Positions 1 through 13,539 of a DNA stretch of 64,000 nucleotides are shown in pieces. The position numbers and the translations under genes are program-made. Source of the DNA: Mycolicibacterium fluoranthenivorans (GTDB lineage: Bacteria > Actinomycetota > Actinomycetes > Mycobacteriales > Mycobacteriaceae); the NCBI RefSeq assembly GCF_011758805.1, contig NZ_JAANOW010000001.1, forward strand, positions 1-64,000, in the 5' to 3' direction. Below the pieces are notes generated by a model that was not told the origin of the DNA, did no database searches, and saw only the letters and a program-made list of their open reading frames with translations. Every line of letters starts with the position of its first letter. Within the stretch, counting starts at the first letter, position 1.

Positions 1-160
1 ACGGAACATCCAGGTACTCGACCGGCAGACCCGGCCGCGAGAAGGCACCAGCAGTCGCCGAGCCTCCGACAACGCCGACCAAACCGGGCAGTACCGCGGC
101 AGCAGCTGCCGCGACCACCACTCGGCGCGTGGCGCCGCGAATCTTCCCAACGAAACTCAT
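1..160 (-). CDS. fbp: Antigen 85 family mycolyltransferase, N-terminal part only
   Basis: Only the first 53 codons lie in the window; the gene runs off the left edge. The ATG is at 160. The product starts [16 protein letters not shown], followed by a hydrophobic Ala/Val-rich signal segment ending near ATAGA and the mature start [14 protein letters not shown], the hallmark of secreted Ag85 proteins. These transfer mycolic acid between trehalose monomycolates and onto arabinogalactan outside the membrane. M. tuberculosis has fbpD (MPT51) at this place, but this N-terminus is Ag85A/B/C-like and not MPT51-like. It follows a second Ag85 gene by 132 bases, so the two are a tandem pair. Confidence 0.88.
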   Translation of the reverse strand, partial: MSFVGKIRGATRRVVVAAAAAAVLPGLVGVVGGSATAGAFSRPGLPVEYLDVP

Positions 161-292
161 CACTGCTTACCTATCCATTCTGTCGTGTGCCGCACCCGGT
201 CGGTGTGCGCCTGTCCGGGCCGCATTGCCCATGTAGTCAACCACAAGTCTGGGTGTCTCTCTCTTCCTCGAAAGTCCTGTCCGGTCGCCCCA

Positions 293-1297
<1,005 letters not shown>

Positions 1298-1426
1298 TCA
1301 CAGGCAATGCGATGCTTCGCATTTCAAGGTCGGGATCTCGGTGCGGGGGCGCCAGCACAGGCCGGATGCCACCACGCTTCGTCTATCGCCACAACATAGC
1401 CGGGGCGTTACGCGACCCGCAAAACC

Positions 1427-3427
1427 CTAGGGCCCCGCGGCAGGCATTCCGGTGTACGGCGGCGCCTTCGGCGGCGGCGTCGCCAGACCGCATCGGTACA
1501 GCTCATAGAGCGGAACACGGTCAATTCGATAGCTGCCGAACTGCAGCGCATGTGTGAGGTTGGACAAGAACAACCGCGGCGTCAGATTTCCGCGCACGGA
1601 GTTCAGGATCACGTGGGTCTCCGGACACGTCAGCGCCACCTCGGCCTGGGCGATCCAATCCTCGTCCAGGTAGGCCGGGATGTAGGGGCGCTCCTTGAGG
1701 AACGGGCCTTCCGCGACCGCCCAGTCCGGGAACAGGTTCTTGTCGTGGCCGATGCGCGCGTCCTCGAGGCGGGCGGTGTGCGCGGCCAAGGTGTTGACCA
1801 GGCCGATCTGGTCGATCACCCGGACATCGAGGCCGACGTTCATTCCCAGCATGCCCATATTGGTGAAAAAGACTGTGTGCGGGCCTGTTTCACCATTTCG
1901 GTACGGCTTGTCCGCCGGCGGCGGGATGGCGGGCACCACATCCCACCGGTCGTAGTCGCCGGACGGCAGCAACAGGGCGCCGTCGGGGGTGTTGTTGATG
2001 GCGGTCAGCACCGCGCGCATCCGTGGATAGTCCAGGTAGTCGGCCGCGGTCAGGGGGTGCGCGTGGCCGGTGGCCTGCGCATAGAACCGCCGCTCGTCGA
2101 CGATGCCGGAGTAGGTGACCCTGGTGGCGTCTGCGCCCATCCCGGGCGAATTCGCCGCCCACAGTGACCATCCCGCAATCGACAGCCACAGCACGCTGGT
2201 CGCGCCGGCCAGCAGGTAGCCGGTCTGCCGGCTGACCCGGGCCTCATCGGGCACCCGGACCGGGATCACCGAGATCGGGGCGAGCACACAGAACAGTGCC
2301 GTCAGAAGCACCCGCCCGTGCATGAAATCGCCGCCCTGGCGTATCCAGTACACGGCCTGCAGCAGACCGCTCACCACGATGAACACGACCACCGCTGCCG
2401 GACTCTGGACGACGCGCGCCAGCCGGCCCGGTCCGGCGGCCGACGGCAGGGACTCGAACGGCTGGATCTTCCAGGGGTGCGACCTACCGCGCAGCAGCAC
2501 CACGGCGAGCAGTACCGCCAGGACCAGGGGAACCCAGAGCAGGTAGGGACTGTTGAAATTGGCCAGATACTGAAAACCCTGCGCCCACTTCGAGCCCGTC
2601 GCGTCCTTGGCGATGGCGGTCTGCGGAACCGCAAGAGCGTAGTAGCCCATGCGAAAGATCTGATAGCCCACCGGAAGTGCGCCACCGGCCGCGACGATCA
2701 GAATCCTGCGCCGCCAGCCGCGTTCGGCCACCATCAACATCACCAGCGCGGCGCCGCCGAGCAGGGCGAGTTCCGGGCGCACCAGCACGGACAGCCCCGC
2801 GACGAAGGCGAGTGCGCCGAGGAACACCGCGCCTTGGCGCCGCGGCGCGGGCAGTCGCGCCGCCTGCGACCAGCACACCATCAACCACCACAGCAGGCCG
2901 ATATAAGCCAACACCAGACCGTTTTCCAGGCCCGAGGTGGCGAAGTCACGGGCCGGCGGGATCGCGATGTAGATGAGCGCACCGGCCGGCAACAACACGG
3001 CGTGCCGGCCCACCAGTCCGGGTGCGTACAGCCGGCCGGTGCCCAGCATCAGCATCACCACCCCGGCGACCGAGAACACCAGGGCCAGCGTCAGTGCGAC
3101 GTACTCCAGTCGCACCGGCCCACTGATCCAGCTGACGCCGTAGATCAGGTACGTCCACAGGGTGGAGGTGTTGGACTCCACCCGTTCCCCGGCATTGAAG
3201 ACGGGCCCGTTGCCCGCCAAGAGGTTCCGCACGGTACGCAACACGATCAGGCCGTCGTCGGCGATCCAGCGTCGTTGCCACGCGCCCCAGCCGAAGAGCG
3301 CGGCGACCACCGCCACCGACAGCCACAGGCTGATCCGCACCGACGCGCTGTACCGGAAGGACGGCCAGCCCGACAGGCTGGTCGCGATGGCACGGCCGAC
3401 GCGGTCAGCCGAAGTAGACAGCGGCAC
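1427..3427 (-). CDS. aftB: Arabinofuranosyltransferase AftB
   Basis: Homologue of Rv3805c, the membrane GT-C enzyme that adds the terminal beta-1,2-arabinofuranose to arabinan from decaprenyl-phosphoarabinose. The sequence shows about ten hydrophobic helices, the GT-C acidic motif in WIADDGLIVLRTVRNLL close to the N-terminus, conserved GERVESNTSTLWTYL, and a periplasmic C-terminal domain with TYSGIVDERRFYAQATGHAH. The GTG at 3427 lies inside ubiA (23-base overlap). An internal GTG at 3340 (VRISLWLSV) gives a protein closer to the M. tuberculosis length and may be the real start. Automated pipelines sometimes name this family ZomB. Confidence 0.92.
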   Translation of the reverse strand: MPLSTSADRVGRAIATSLSGWPSFRYSASVRISLWLSVAVVAALFGWGAWQRRWIADDGLIVLRTVRNLLAGNGPVFNAGERVESNTSTLWTYLIYGVSWISGPVRLEYVALTLALVFSVAGVVMLMLGTGRLYAPGLVGRHAVLLPAGALIYIAIPPARDFATSGLENGLVLAYIGLLWWLMVCWSQAARLPAPRRQGAVFLGALAFVAGLSVLVRPELALLGGAALVMLMVAERGWRRRILIVAAGGALPVGYQIFRMGYYALAVPQTAIAKDATGSKWAQGFQYLANFNSPYLLWVPLVLAVLLAVVLLRGRSHPWKIQPFESLPSAAGPGRLARVVQSPAAVVVFIVVSGLLQAVYWIRQGGDFMHGRVLLTALFCVLAPISVIPVRVPDEARVSRQTGYLLAGATSVLWLSIAGWSLWAANSPGMGADATRVTYSGIVDERRFYAQATGHAHPLTAADYLDYPRMRAVLTAINNTPDGALLLPSGDYDRWDVVPAIPPPADKPYRNGETGPHTVFFTNMGMLGMNVGLDVRVIDQIGLVNTLAAHTARLEDARIGHDKNLFPDWAVAEGPFLKERPYIPAYLDEDWIAQAEVALTCPETHVILNSVRGNLTPRLFLSNLTHALQFGSYRIDRVPLYELYRCGLATPPPKAPPYTGMPAAGP

Positions 3428-4322
3428 CGACTGTTCCGATCAACGCCAACGCGAGCAGTTGCAGCACGCGGTCGCCCAGCGCGATGTCCTCGGGTTCACC
3501 CGCGTCGCCGCCGTCGATGTCGACGGCGTAGCGCAGGATCGCGATGGTGAACGGGATGATCGACACGGCCCACCACGACGCCGAACCTCCATCGCGTTCG
3601 AAGGCGAACAGGCCGTAACACAACACCACGGCGGTCGCCGAGAGCGTCCAAACGAACCGCAGATACGAACTGGTATAGCTCTCCAGTGATTTCCGGATCT
3701 TGGCGCCGGTGCGTTCGGCAAGCTGAAGCTCTGCGTACCGCTTACCCGCGGCCATGAACAACGACCCGAAGGCGAACACCAGCAGGAACCACTGGGACAG
3801 TTGGATATTGGTGGCTGCGCCGCCCGCGATCGCTCGGATCAGATAGGCCGATGAGACGATGCAGATATCCAGTACCGCTTGATGTTTCAAGCCGAAGCAA
3901 TACGCCAGCTGGATACCGATGTACACCGCGATGACAACCGCGAGATTGTGGCTGACCAGATAGGAGATCGTGAGGGCGGCCACGCCCAGCACGACGGCCA
4001 GGCCATAGGCCAACGGAACCGGCACCACTCCGGCCGCGATCGGGCGGAATCGTTTGGTCGGGTGTTGGCGGTCGGCCTCGATATCGCGGGCGTCATTGAT
4101 CAGGTAGATGCAAGAGGCCGCCATCGAGAACACCACAAACGCCACCGCCACCCGGGCGGCCAAGAAGCGGTAGTCGTAGTGCACATCGGTGCCGAGCGCA
4201 GCCAGTGGCGCCACCAGCACGAGTACGTTCTTCACCCATTGCCGCGGACGGATCGCCTTGATCACCCCGGCGAAGAGGTTCTTCGGCGGGCCCAGGGTCG
4301 ATGCCGGCGCTTCTTCACTCAC
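3405..4322 (-). CDS. ubiA: Decaprenyl-phosphate phosphoribosyltransferase (DPPR synthase)
   Basis: Homologue of Rv3806c, a UbiA-superfamily membrane enzyme joining phosphoribosyl pyrophosphate to decaprenyl phosphate, the first committed step to the arabinan donor DPA. The 305 residues hold about nine helices. The first aspartate motif is NDARDIEADRQHPTKRFRP (NDxxDxxxD), and the second loop is GLKHQAVLDICIVSSAYLIRA. The ATG at 4322 overlaps the stop of the PAP2 phosphatase gene by four bases, so the two are translationally coupled. The phosphatase likely acts on the product of this enzyme. Confidence 0.94.
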   Translation of the reverse strand: MSEEAPASTLGPPKNLFAGVIKAIRPRQWVKNVLVLVAPLAALGTDVHYDYRFLAARVAVAFVVFSMAASCIYLINDARDIEADRQHPTKRFRPIAAGVVPVPLAYGLAVVLGVAALTISYLVSHNLAVVIAVYIGIQLAYCFGLKHQAVLDICIVSSAYLIRAIAGGAATNIQLSQWFLLVFAFGSLFMAAGKRYAELQLAERTGAKIRKSLESYTSSYLRFVWTLSATAVVLCYGLFAFERDGGSASWWAVSIIPFTIAILRYAVDIDGGDAGEPEDIALGDRVLQLLALALIGTVGAAVYFG

Positions 4323-4849
4323 TGCACGACTCCTTCGCCCCAGTTGTCTGAGATCGCCCCGACCGTCTTCGCGGTCACCGCACCGACCACCGCTCCGGTG
4401 AGAACGTCCGTCGGGTAGTGCACCCCGAGAACCAAGCGCGACAACGCCATCGGCGGGATCAGCAGCCAGGGCAGCCGCGAACCGGTCGCCCGGCCGATCA
4501 GGATGGCGGCCGCGGTGGTCGAGGTGGCATGCGCCGACGGGAAGCTCAGCCTGCTCGGCGTGGCGACGTTCACGGCGATCGCGGGGTGATGCGGACGTTC
4601 GCGCTTCACCACACGCTTGATCACCACTGCGGCCGCATGGGCGACGAAGGCGCCGACGCCGACGGTCAGCCAGGCCCGCCTGCGTTGCGGTTGCAGTACC
4701 GCACCCAGCGCGGCGACGCCCACCCAGCCCGCGCTGTGCTCACCGAAATGCGAGAGGGCGCGCGCGGTGCCGGGCACCCCCGGCCGCCCGGCCAGTGCGG
4801 CCTGGACCACCACCAGCGCGGTCTCCTCGCGCGTCAGATCGCCTGCCAC
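4319..4849 (-). CDS. PAP2-family phosphatase, probable decaprenylphosphoryl-5-phosphoribose phosphatase
   Basis: Homologue of Rv3807c. The 176-residue membrane protein carries all three PAP2 signatures: KRVVKRERPHHP, SFPSAHATST and SRLVLGVHYPTDV. In the arabinogalactan pathway it is proposed to remove the 5-phosphate of decaprenyl phosphoribose before epimerisation by DprE1/DprE2. It sits between glfT2 (one base away) and ubiA (four-base overlap), which supports that role. Family membership is clear from the motifs; the exact substrate is inferred from context. Confidence 0.88.
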   Translation of the reverse strand: MAGDLTREETALVVVQAALAGRPGVPGTARALSHFGEHSAGWVGVAALGAVLQPQRRRAWLTVGVGAFVAHAAAVVIKRVVKRERPHHPAIAVNVATPSRLSFPSAHATSTTAAAILIGRATGSRLPWLLIPPMALSRLVLGVHYPTDVLTGAVVGAVTAKTVGAISDNWGEGVVQ

Positions 4850-4850
4850 A

Positions 4851-8164
<3,314 letters not shown>

Positions 8165-8333
8165 TCAATATCGTCACTCTAGACGCAGTAGTCACACCAG
8201 TACCATCGATCACGTTGGAAGACGACGTTTTCGGAGCTGATGGCAAGGCACAGGACCTTCAGAAAGTGAACGTCGCCGACGCTGCACCGAACACACACCG
8301 CTCACACGTAGTCCATGTATTGAGGAGACTTCC

Positions 8334-9287
8334 GTGCCGAACCGACGTCGACGCAAGCTCTCGACAGCCATGAGCGCAGTCGCCGCCCTGGCCGTCGCAA
8401 GTCCAGTTGCCATAGCTGCACTCTCAGAACTACCCGCCAAGAACGACCAGCCCCAGCATCGGCAGTTCGTGCAGGCCGCCCTGGTCACCGACCTCCCGGG
8501 CGAGCTGATGTCAGCCCTGTCCCAGGGCCTGTCGCAGTTCGGGATCAACCTGCCGCCGATGCCGACGGGCATGCTGACCGGCTCGCCGGCAGCGAGCCCG
8601 ACGCTGACCTCGCCCGGCCTCGGCGCCACCGGCCTGACCTCCCCGTTGTCACCCGGGCTTGGCACCGCCGGCCTGAGCACCCCCGGTCTCACGTCACCCG
8701 CGGGAGCCACCGGCCTGGGTGTGCCCGCGGCAGGGTCGACCTCACCGCTGGCTCCCGGGCTCAGCGTGCCGCCGATCAACGCGACCACCCCGTCGCTGAG
8801 CCCCACCTCGCTCACCGATCCGCTCAACACGAACCCGGCCCTGACCGGCGCGACCCCGGGCCTCACGTCGCCGAGCCTGGCCAGCCCCGCGGGTCTCGGC
8901 ACCACCGGCCTGGGCACCACCGGGCTCGGAACCACCGGGCTGGGCACCACCGGCCTCGGGGTTCCGGGTGAGGTGCCGATCTCGGCGCCGATCGGATTGG
9001 ACCCGGCGGCGGGCACCTACCCGATCCTGGGCGGCGATCCGGGCCTCGGCCTCGGCGCCCCGGCCGCAACCAGCGGAAGCGGCGGGCTGATCGGCGACCT
9101 CAGCAGCGCGGCGAATCAGCTCGGCGCCGGCCAGGCCATCGACCTGCTCAAGGGCATGGTGATGCCGGCCATCCAGTCGGCCATCAAGCAGGCGGCCCCG
9201 GCCGCCGCGGCAGCCGCTCCCGCCGCAGCTGCAGCCCCGGCCCTGACCGCGGCTCCGGCAGCCATTGCCCAGGTCGCCGGCGCCTGA
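8334..9287 (+). CDS. erp: Exported repetitive protein Erp
   Basis: Homologue of Rv3810 (pirG), a secreted, cell-surface virulence and cell-wall protein of unknown biochemical activity. The GTG at 8334 follows a strong GAGGAG ribosome site at 8322-8327. A signal segment covers about residues 10-30. The central region holds degenerate PGLTS/P-type repeats (GLTSPLSPGL, GLGTTGLGTT and relatives), and the C-terminal part is Ala-rich and hydrophobic. It is transcribed away from glf, so the 289-base gap between them should hold both promoters. Repeat number differs between species, so the length of 317 is not diagnostic. Confidence 0.93.
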   Translation: MPNRRRRKLSTAMSAVAALAVASPVAIAALSELPAKNDQPQHRQFVQAALVTDLPGELMSALSQGLSQFGINLPPMPTGMLTGSPAASPTLTSPGLGATGLTSPLSPGLGTAGLSTPGLTSPAGATGLGVPAAGSTSPLAPGLSVPPINATTPSLSPTSLTDPLNTNPALTGATPGLTSPSLASPAGLGTTGLGTTGLGTTGLGTTGLGVPGEVPISAPIGLDPAAGTYPILGGDPGLGLGAPAATSGSGGLIGDLSSAANQLGAGQAIDLLKGMVMPAIQSAIKQAAPAAAAAAPAAAAAPALTAAPAAIAQVAGA

Positions 9288-9308
9288 CCCGTACAAGCCT
9301 GTCACCGA

Positions 9309-9346
9309 ACGGCACCGCAGAAGCCTTCCCGGCTCTGCGGTGCCGT
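9309..9346 (+). terminator. Hairpin terminator after erp
   Basis: A perfect 13-base inverted repeat, ACGGCACCGCAGA at 9309-9321 and its complement at 9334-9346, with a 12-base loop, lies 22 bases after the erp stop. There is no clear U tract, as is usual in mycobacteria. Confidence 0.7.
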
Positions 9347-9416
9347 TGTGTGGTGAGCGGAATTCGTATCGTGTCGAAACTCTGGTAACACTGGACTCAT
9401 ACGTAACATTCGGAAC

Positions 9417-11009
9417 GTGTCGCGTCGTCGTCCTGCACCTTCGCTGCTGTTATCGGCAGTCGTGGGCACGGTGGTCATCCTGCCGTGGGCGGTCAACGGC
9501 GTCCCCGAGAATCCGGGTCCACCCCCCGTCGTCATCAGCCAGCAGCCACTGGGCGGGCTGGGCAATGGCGACCCGGCCGGTGAGACCATCCGGGAGGTAC
9601 ACCAGGACACCCCGTTCTCCATGGTCGCCATCACCGCCGACGACCTGGACGACACCACCGCGCGCGTGCGGGCCAGACAACCGGACGGCTCTTGGGGTCC
9701 CTGGTACGACGCCGAGGCCCTGGACGGCGTCGGGCCGCAGGACAAGACGACCCACGGCACCGAGCCGGTGTTCGTCGGCCGCACCACCACCGTGCAGATC
9801 GCGGTGCGCCGGCAGCCGGCCGCCCCGCCCGCCACTCACGCCGGCCTCGGCTACATCCCGGTCAATATCGAGAAACCGCTGCCCCAGAACGTCAACGCGG
9901 TCCTGATCAGCCCGCCCAAGGCGCCCATCGACGTGCAGTTCAACCCGCCGGCCGCGGCCGCGACCATCCCCGGCCAGCCGCCGAACATCATCAGCCGCGC
10001 GCAGTGGGGTGCCGACGAATCGATGAAGTGCGGCGCCCCCATCTACGACCAGGGCGTGCGCGCCGGCGTCGTGCATCACACCGCCGGCAGCAACGACTAT
10101 CTGCCCGAGGATTCCGCGGCCATCGTCCGGTCCATCTACGAGTACCACGCCCGCACGCTGGGCTGGTGCGATATCGCCTACAACGCGTTGGTCGACAAGT
10201 ACGGGCAGGTGTTCGAGGGCCGCGCAGGCGGAATGGACCGGCCCGTCCAGGGCGCACACACCGGCGGCTTCAACACCGACACCTGGGGGGTGGCGATGCT
10301 CGGCGACTTCGACGTCGTCCCGCCCACCCCGATTCAGTTGCGGACCGTGGGCCGCCTGCTGGGCTGGCGGCTCGGGCTCGATCACGTCGACCCGCTCGGC
10401 ACCGTGACGTTGACCTCGGCCGGCGGCGACTTCACCAAGTTCGCGGCGGGCGCCGTGGAGAACCTGCCCACGATCTTCACGCATCGCGATGTCGGTAACA
10501 CCGACTGCCCGGGTAACGCCGCGTACGCCCTGATGCCCGTGCTGCGCGATATCGCCGCGCGGTTCAACCGGCCCGCCGGACCCGCCGACCTGATCGACAC
10601 CCTGCGCGGCGGGGCGATCTTCGCCAAATGGCAGGCGATGGGCGCGGACAAGGGGCCGCTCGGCATGCCCACCTCACCGGAAGCCGCCGGCAACGGTGAC
10701 GCCCGCTATGTGACCTTCGACCGGGGAGCCATGTACTGGTCACCGGTCAGCGGCGCCCAGCCGGTGACCGGGGCCATCTACGACGCCTGGGGCGCACTGG
10801 GTTTCGAGCGCGGCGCGCTCGGACTGCCCACCAGCGGGGAGATCAACGAACCACAGTGGATCGTGCAGAACTTCCAGCACGGGACGTTGAACTTCGACCG
10901 TGAGACCGGTGCCGTCACCCGGGTCACCGACGGCGTTCCGCTGAAGCTGCCCACACCGAACCACTCACCGATTCAGATGGAGCGGTTCACTCCGATCGAC
11001 CCGCGCTGA
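9417..11009 (+). CDS. N-acetylmuramoyl-L-alanine amidase with PGRP domain and LGFP repeats
   Basis: Homologue of Rv3811, an exported peptidoglycan amidase. The 530 residues start with a hydrophobic signal or anchor (about 9-27). A beta-rich linker follows, then an Amidase_2/PGRP domain with zinc ligands in VVHHTAG (His220-221), GAHTGGFN (His281) and the THRDVGNTDCPG segment. The C-terminus carries LGFP-type repeats (AKWQAMGADKGPLGMPTS, AWGALGFERGALGLPTS) that probably bind the cell wall. The GTG at 9417 lacks a visible Shine-Dalgarno, so the message may be leaderless. It is separated from erp by a terminator and is likely transcribed alone. Confidence 0.9.
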   Translation: MSRRRPAPSLLLSAVVGTVVILPWAVNGVPENPGPPPVVISQQPLGGLGNGDPAGETIREVHQDTPFSMVAITADDLDDTTARVRARQPDGSWGPWYDAEALDGVGPQDKTTHGTEPVFVGRTTTVQIAVRRQPAAPPATHAGLGYIPVNIEKPLPQNVNAVLISPPKAPIDVQFNPPAAAATIPGQPPNIISRAQWGADESMKCGAPIYDQGVRAGVVHHTAGSNDYLPEDSAAIVRSIYEYHARTLGWCDIAYNALVDKYGQVFEGRAGGMDRPVQGAHTGGFNTDTWGVAMLGDFDVVPPTPIQLRTVGRLLGWRLGLDHVDPLGTVTLTSAGGDFTKFAAGAVENLPTIFTHRDVGNTDCPGNAAYALMPVLRDIAARFNRPAGPADLIDTLRGGAIFAKWQAMGADKGPLGMPTSPEAAGNGDARYVTFDRGAMYWSPVSGAQPVTGAIYDAWGALGFERGALGLPTSGEINEPQWIVQNFQHGTLNFDRETGAVTRVTDGVPLKLPTPNHSPIQMERFTPIDPR

Positions 11010-11010
11010 C

Positions 11011-11090
11011 GCTCGCTCGCCCCGGCCAGATTTCCCGTCGCTTCGCTCGCCCCGGCTACATTTCCCGTCGCTTCGCTCGCCCCGGCTACA
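11011..11090. repeat. 30-bp tandem repeat, 2.7 copies
   Basis: Three units start at 11011, 11041 and 11071 with an exact 30-base period: two full copies and one of 20 bases. The conserved core is CGCTCGCCCCGGC, followed by a short A/T stretch and TTTCCCGTCG. The last copy contains the stop codon of the HAD hydrolase gene. Confidence 0.9.
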
Positions 11091-11898
11091 TCCACCAGCG
11101 TTCGAGCACCCGCGCCACCCCGTCATCGGCATTCGTGGTGGTGACCTCGTTGGCGGCGGCCAGCGCATCCGGATGCGCGTTGCCCATGGCCACACCGAGC
11201 CCCGCCCAGCGCAGCATCGGCACATCGTTGGGCATATCGCCGAAGGTCACCGCGTCCTCGGCGGCGATCCCCAGGGGCCGGGCCACCTCTTCGATACCCG
11301 AGGCCTTGCTGATGCCTATCGGCATCACCTCGATCAGGCCGTTGTTGGTGGAGTAGGTCAGATCGCCCTCGATCCCGATGTGCGGGGCCAGCGCCGCGGC
11401 CATATCCGCACTGCGCGCCCCGGCCTTGCGAATCAGCAGCTTCACCGCGGGTGCGCTGAGCAGGTCCTCGAGGGACACCTCCGTGTTGTCCGGATTCAGC
11501 CACGCATGCTCGTATCCGGGGGAGCTGACGAACTGCGGGGTCGCCGCGTCATGCGCGCTGCGCCCCACCCGCTCCACGGCCAGCCCGGCACCCGGAATGA
11601 CCCGGGTGGCGATATCGGCCAGTGTCGTGAGCAGTTCCGCGGACAGGGTGCGCGCCGACACGATCCGGTCGGTGGCGGAGTCGTAGATCACCGCACCGTT
11701 GGCGCAGACGGCCATCGGCGCGAAGCCCAGTTCCTCCACGACCGGGGGCACCCACCGCGGTGGACGGCCGGTGGCCAGCACGAAATGGGTTCCGGCGTCG
11801 ACCGCGGCGCGTACCGCGGCCCGCGTCCGGGCGGTGACGTGTTCGTCTCCGTCGAGCAGCGTGCCGTCGACATCCGTGGCGATCAGGGTAGGCAGCAT
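11086..11898 (-). CDS. HAD-superfamily hydrolase, Cof/IIB type
   Basis: Homologue of Rv3813c. Motif I is DVDGTLLDGDE near the N-terminus, and the C-terminal motif IV is AVTFGDMPNDVPML, typical of Cof-type sugar-phosphate or nucleotide phosphatases with a C2B cap. At 270 residues it has the normal family length. The stop lies in the 30-base tandem repeat. The start at 11898 directly abuts the stop of the upstream acyltransferase gene, so the two are co-transcribed. The substrate cannot be told from sequence. Confidence 0.87.
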   Translation of the reverse strand: MLPTLIATDVDGTLLDGDEHVTARTRAAVRAAVDAGTHFVLATGRPPRWVPPVVEELGFAPMAVCANGAVIYDSATDRIVSARTLSAELLTTLADIATRVIPGAGLAVERVGRSAHDAATPQFVSSPGYEHAWLNPDNTEVSLEDLLSAPAVKLLIRKAGARSADMAAALAPHIGIEGDLTYSTNNGLIEVMPIGISKASGIEEVARPLGIAAEDAVTFGDMPNDVPMLRWAGLGVAMGNAHPDALAAANEVTTTNADDGVARVLERWWM

Positions 11899-12645
11899 TC
11901 AGTGGTTCCCCAGCTGTTTACGGCCGCGCTCGGCGAGCTCGGCCTCGTCGAGGCGCTTGGCCTCCTCAGGTGTCGGCGCCCCGCCGCCGAGGCGACGGGG
12001 CACCCAGTATGCCCCGGCGGGCTGCGGATAGGCGTCCTGCACCTTGTAGAGCAGTGCTCCCATCGCCTGGCGCAGCTCGGCCATCAGCCGGTCCACGCCA
12101 CCCTCGGCGGGCAGCGCCGGGCCGAGCGCCACCGTCACCGGGATCTTGTTGCGACCCAATGCCTTCGGATGATCCTTCGTCCACATCCGATGCACGCCCC
12201 ACACGACCAGCGGGACGATCGGCACCTGGGCATCGAGGGCCATCCGCGCCGCCCCGGTCTTGAAGTCCTTCAGCTCGAAGCTACGGCTGATGGTGGCCTC
12301 GGGATACACCCCGACGAGCTCACCGGCGCGCAGCCGCGCGACGGCCACCGGGTAAGCCTCACCGCCGGCACTGCGGTCCACCGGGATGGTGCCCGCGTGC
12401 TTGATCAGGAAGTTGACGCCCCGCACGTTCTGCATCTCGGCCTTGATCATGAACCGCATCCGCCGCCTGCGGGCCGTCGCGGCCAGGGCTGCCGGCAGGA
12501 AATCGACATAGCTGGTGTGGTTGATCGCGACGACCGCGCCACCCGTGCCGGGAAGGTGCTCAAGCCCCTGGAAGTCCAGCCGGGTCCCGGTGACGCGCAT
12601 CGCCGTCTTCCCGGCGATTTCGAGGGAACGAAAGACCGGCTCCAT
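11899..12645 (-). CDS. PlsC-type 1-acyl-glycerol-3-phosphate acyltransferase
   Basis: Homologue of the Rv3814c-Rv3816c group. The HX4D catalytic motif is NHTSYVDF, and the downstream PlsC block is GVYPEATIS. The protein has 248 residues with no clear membrane helix beyond an amphipathic N-terminus. It probably acylates lysophosphatidic acid or a related glycerol lipid at the membrane. The neighbouring upstream gene encodes a clear paralogue sharing GAVVAINHTSY-like, EATISRSFE and GAYWVPRRLGGGAPT blocks, so the pair arose by tandem duplication. M. tuberculosis has three such genes here. Confidence 0.88.
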   Translation of the reverse strand: MEPVFRSLEIAGKTAMRVTGTRLDFQGLEHLPGTGGAVVAINHTSYVDFLPAALAATARRRRMRFMIKAEMQNVRGVNFLIKHAGTIPVDRSAGGEAYPVAVARLRAGELVGVYPEATISRSFELKDFKTGAARMALDAQVPIVPLVVWGVHRMWTKDHPKALGRNKIPVTVALGPALPAEGGVDRLMAELRQAMGALLYKVQDAYPQPAGAYWVPRRLGGGAPTPEEAKRLDEAELAERGRKQLGNH

Positions 12646-12650
12646 AGGCG

Positions 12651-13448
12651 CTACTCCGGCGCCTCGCCGGCGCGCTGGGCCCGTCGGGCCGCCTTCTCCG
12701 CTGCCTCTTCGGCATCCATCCGGTTGGCCTCGGCCAGCGTCGGCGCGCCGCCACCGAGACGGTGCGGCACCCAGAACTCTCCGGCCGGATGCTCTCCGTA
12801 GGAGTCCTGCACCCGCTCCAGCAGATGCTGCATCCGGGAGTGCAGCAGAGCGGTCAGCTCGGCGGCCGGCAATGTCGGGTAGATGGGTTCACCGACAGCC
12901 ACGGTGATGGGCACCTTGGGCCGCCACATCTTCTTCGGGTGCCCCTTGGTCCAGATGCGCTGAGCACCCCAGACGATATGCGGGATGATCGGCACGTCCG
13001 CCGCGATGGCCATCCGGGCGGCGCCCGACTTGAAGTCCTTGATCTCGAAACTGCGGCTGATGGTGGCCTCGGGATACACCCCGACCAGTTCGCCGGCCTT
13101 GAGGGCCTGGCAGGCGGCGGTGAACGAGTCGGCACCGCTGTCCCGGTCCACCTCGATATGGCGCAGGCTGCGCATGATCGGGCCGCTGACCTTGGAGTCG
13201 AAGACTTCCTTCTTGGCCATGAACCGGACCTTGCGGCCGCGGTGCTGCAGGTAGGCGGGCAACCCGGCGAAGGTGAAATCGAAATAGCTGGTGTGGTTGA
13301 TCGCGATGACCGCGCCGCCGGTCACCGGGAGGTGTTCGACCCCGGTCACGGTGAACTTCAGGCCCTGCAACCGCCAGATGAGGCGGGCGGCTTGGATGAC
13401 AGTTCCGTATACCGGCTCCACACTGGACAGCCTAGTGCCGGTCGCCAC
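12651..13448 (-). CDS. PlsC-type 1-acyl-glycerol-3-phosphate acyltransferase, second copy
   Basis: A tandem paralogue of the next gene, with catalytic NHTSYFDF and the GVYPEATISRSFEIKDF block shared with it. The listed start at 13448 gives 265 residues. An in-frame GTG at 13421 (VEPVYGTVIQ) aligns with the MEPVFRSLEI start of the paralogue and may be correct. The C-terminus is Ala/Glu/Arg-rich (MDAEEAAEKAARRAQ). The specificity difference between the two copies is unknown; duplicates of this kind may prefer different acyl chains. Confidence 0.87.
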   Translation of the reverse strand: MATGTRLSSVEPVYGTVIQAARLIWRLQGLKFTVTGVEHLPVTGGAVIAINHTSYFDFTFAGLPAYLQHRGRKVRFMAKKEVFDSKVSGPIMRSLRHIEVDRDSGADSFTAACQALKAGELVGVYPEATISRSFEIKDFKSGAARMAIAADVPIIPHIVWGAQRIWTKGHPKKMWRPKVPITVAVGEPIYPTLPAAELTALLHSRMQHLLERVQDSYGEHPAGEFWVPHRLGGGAPTLAEANRMDAEEAAEKAARRAQRAGEAPE

Positions 13449-13539
13449 CGGCGTTCATGCGCCGTGGTCTCTGGCGCGCGGGCCGCGCTGCGCCGGTTAC
13501 CCTGATATGGCACGACGGCAACCATGCGAAAGGGTATTT

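Noticed and set aside
11011..11090. Possible CRISPR array
   Set aside because: Units are contiguous with no unique spacers and there are no cas genes nearby.
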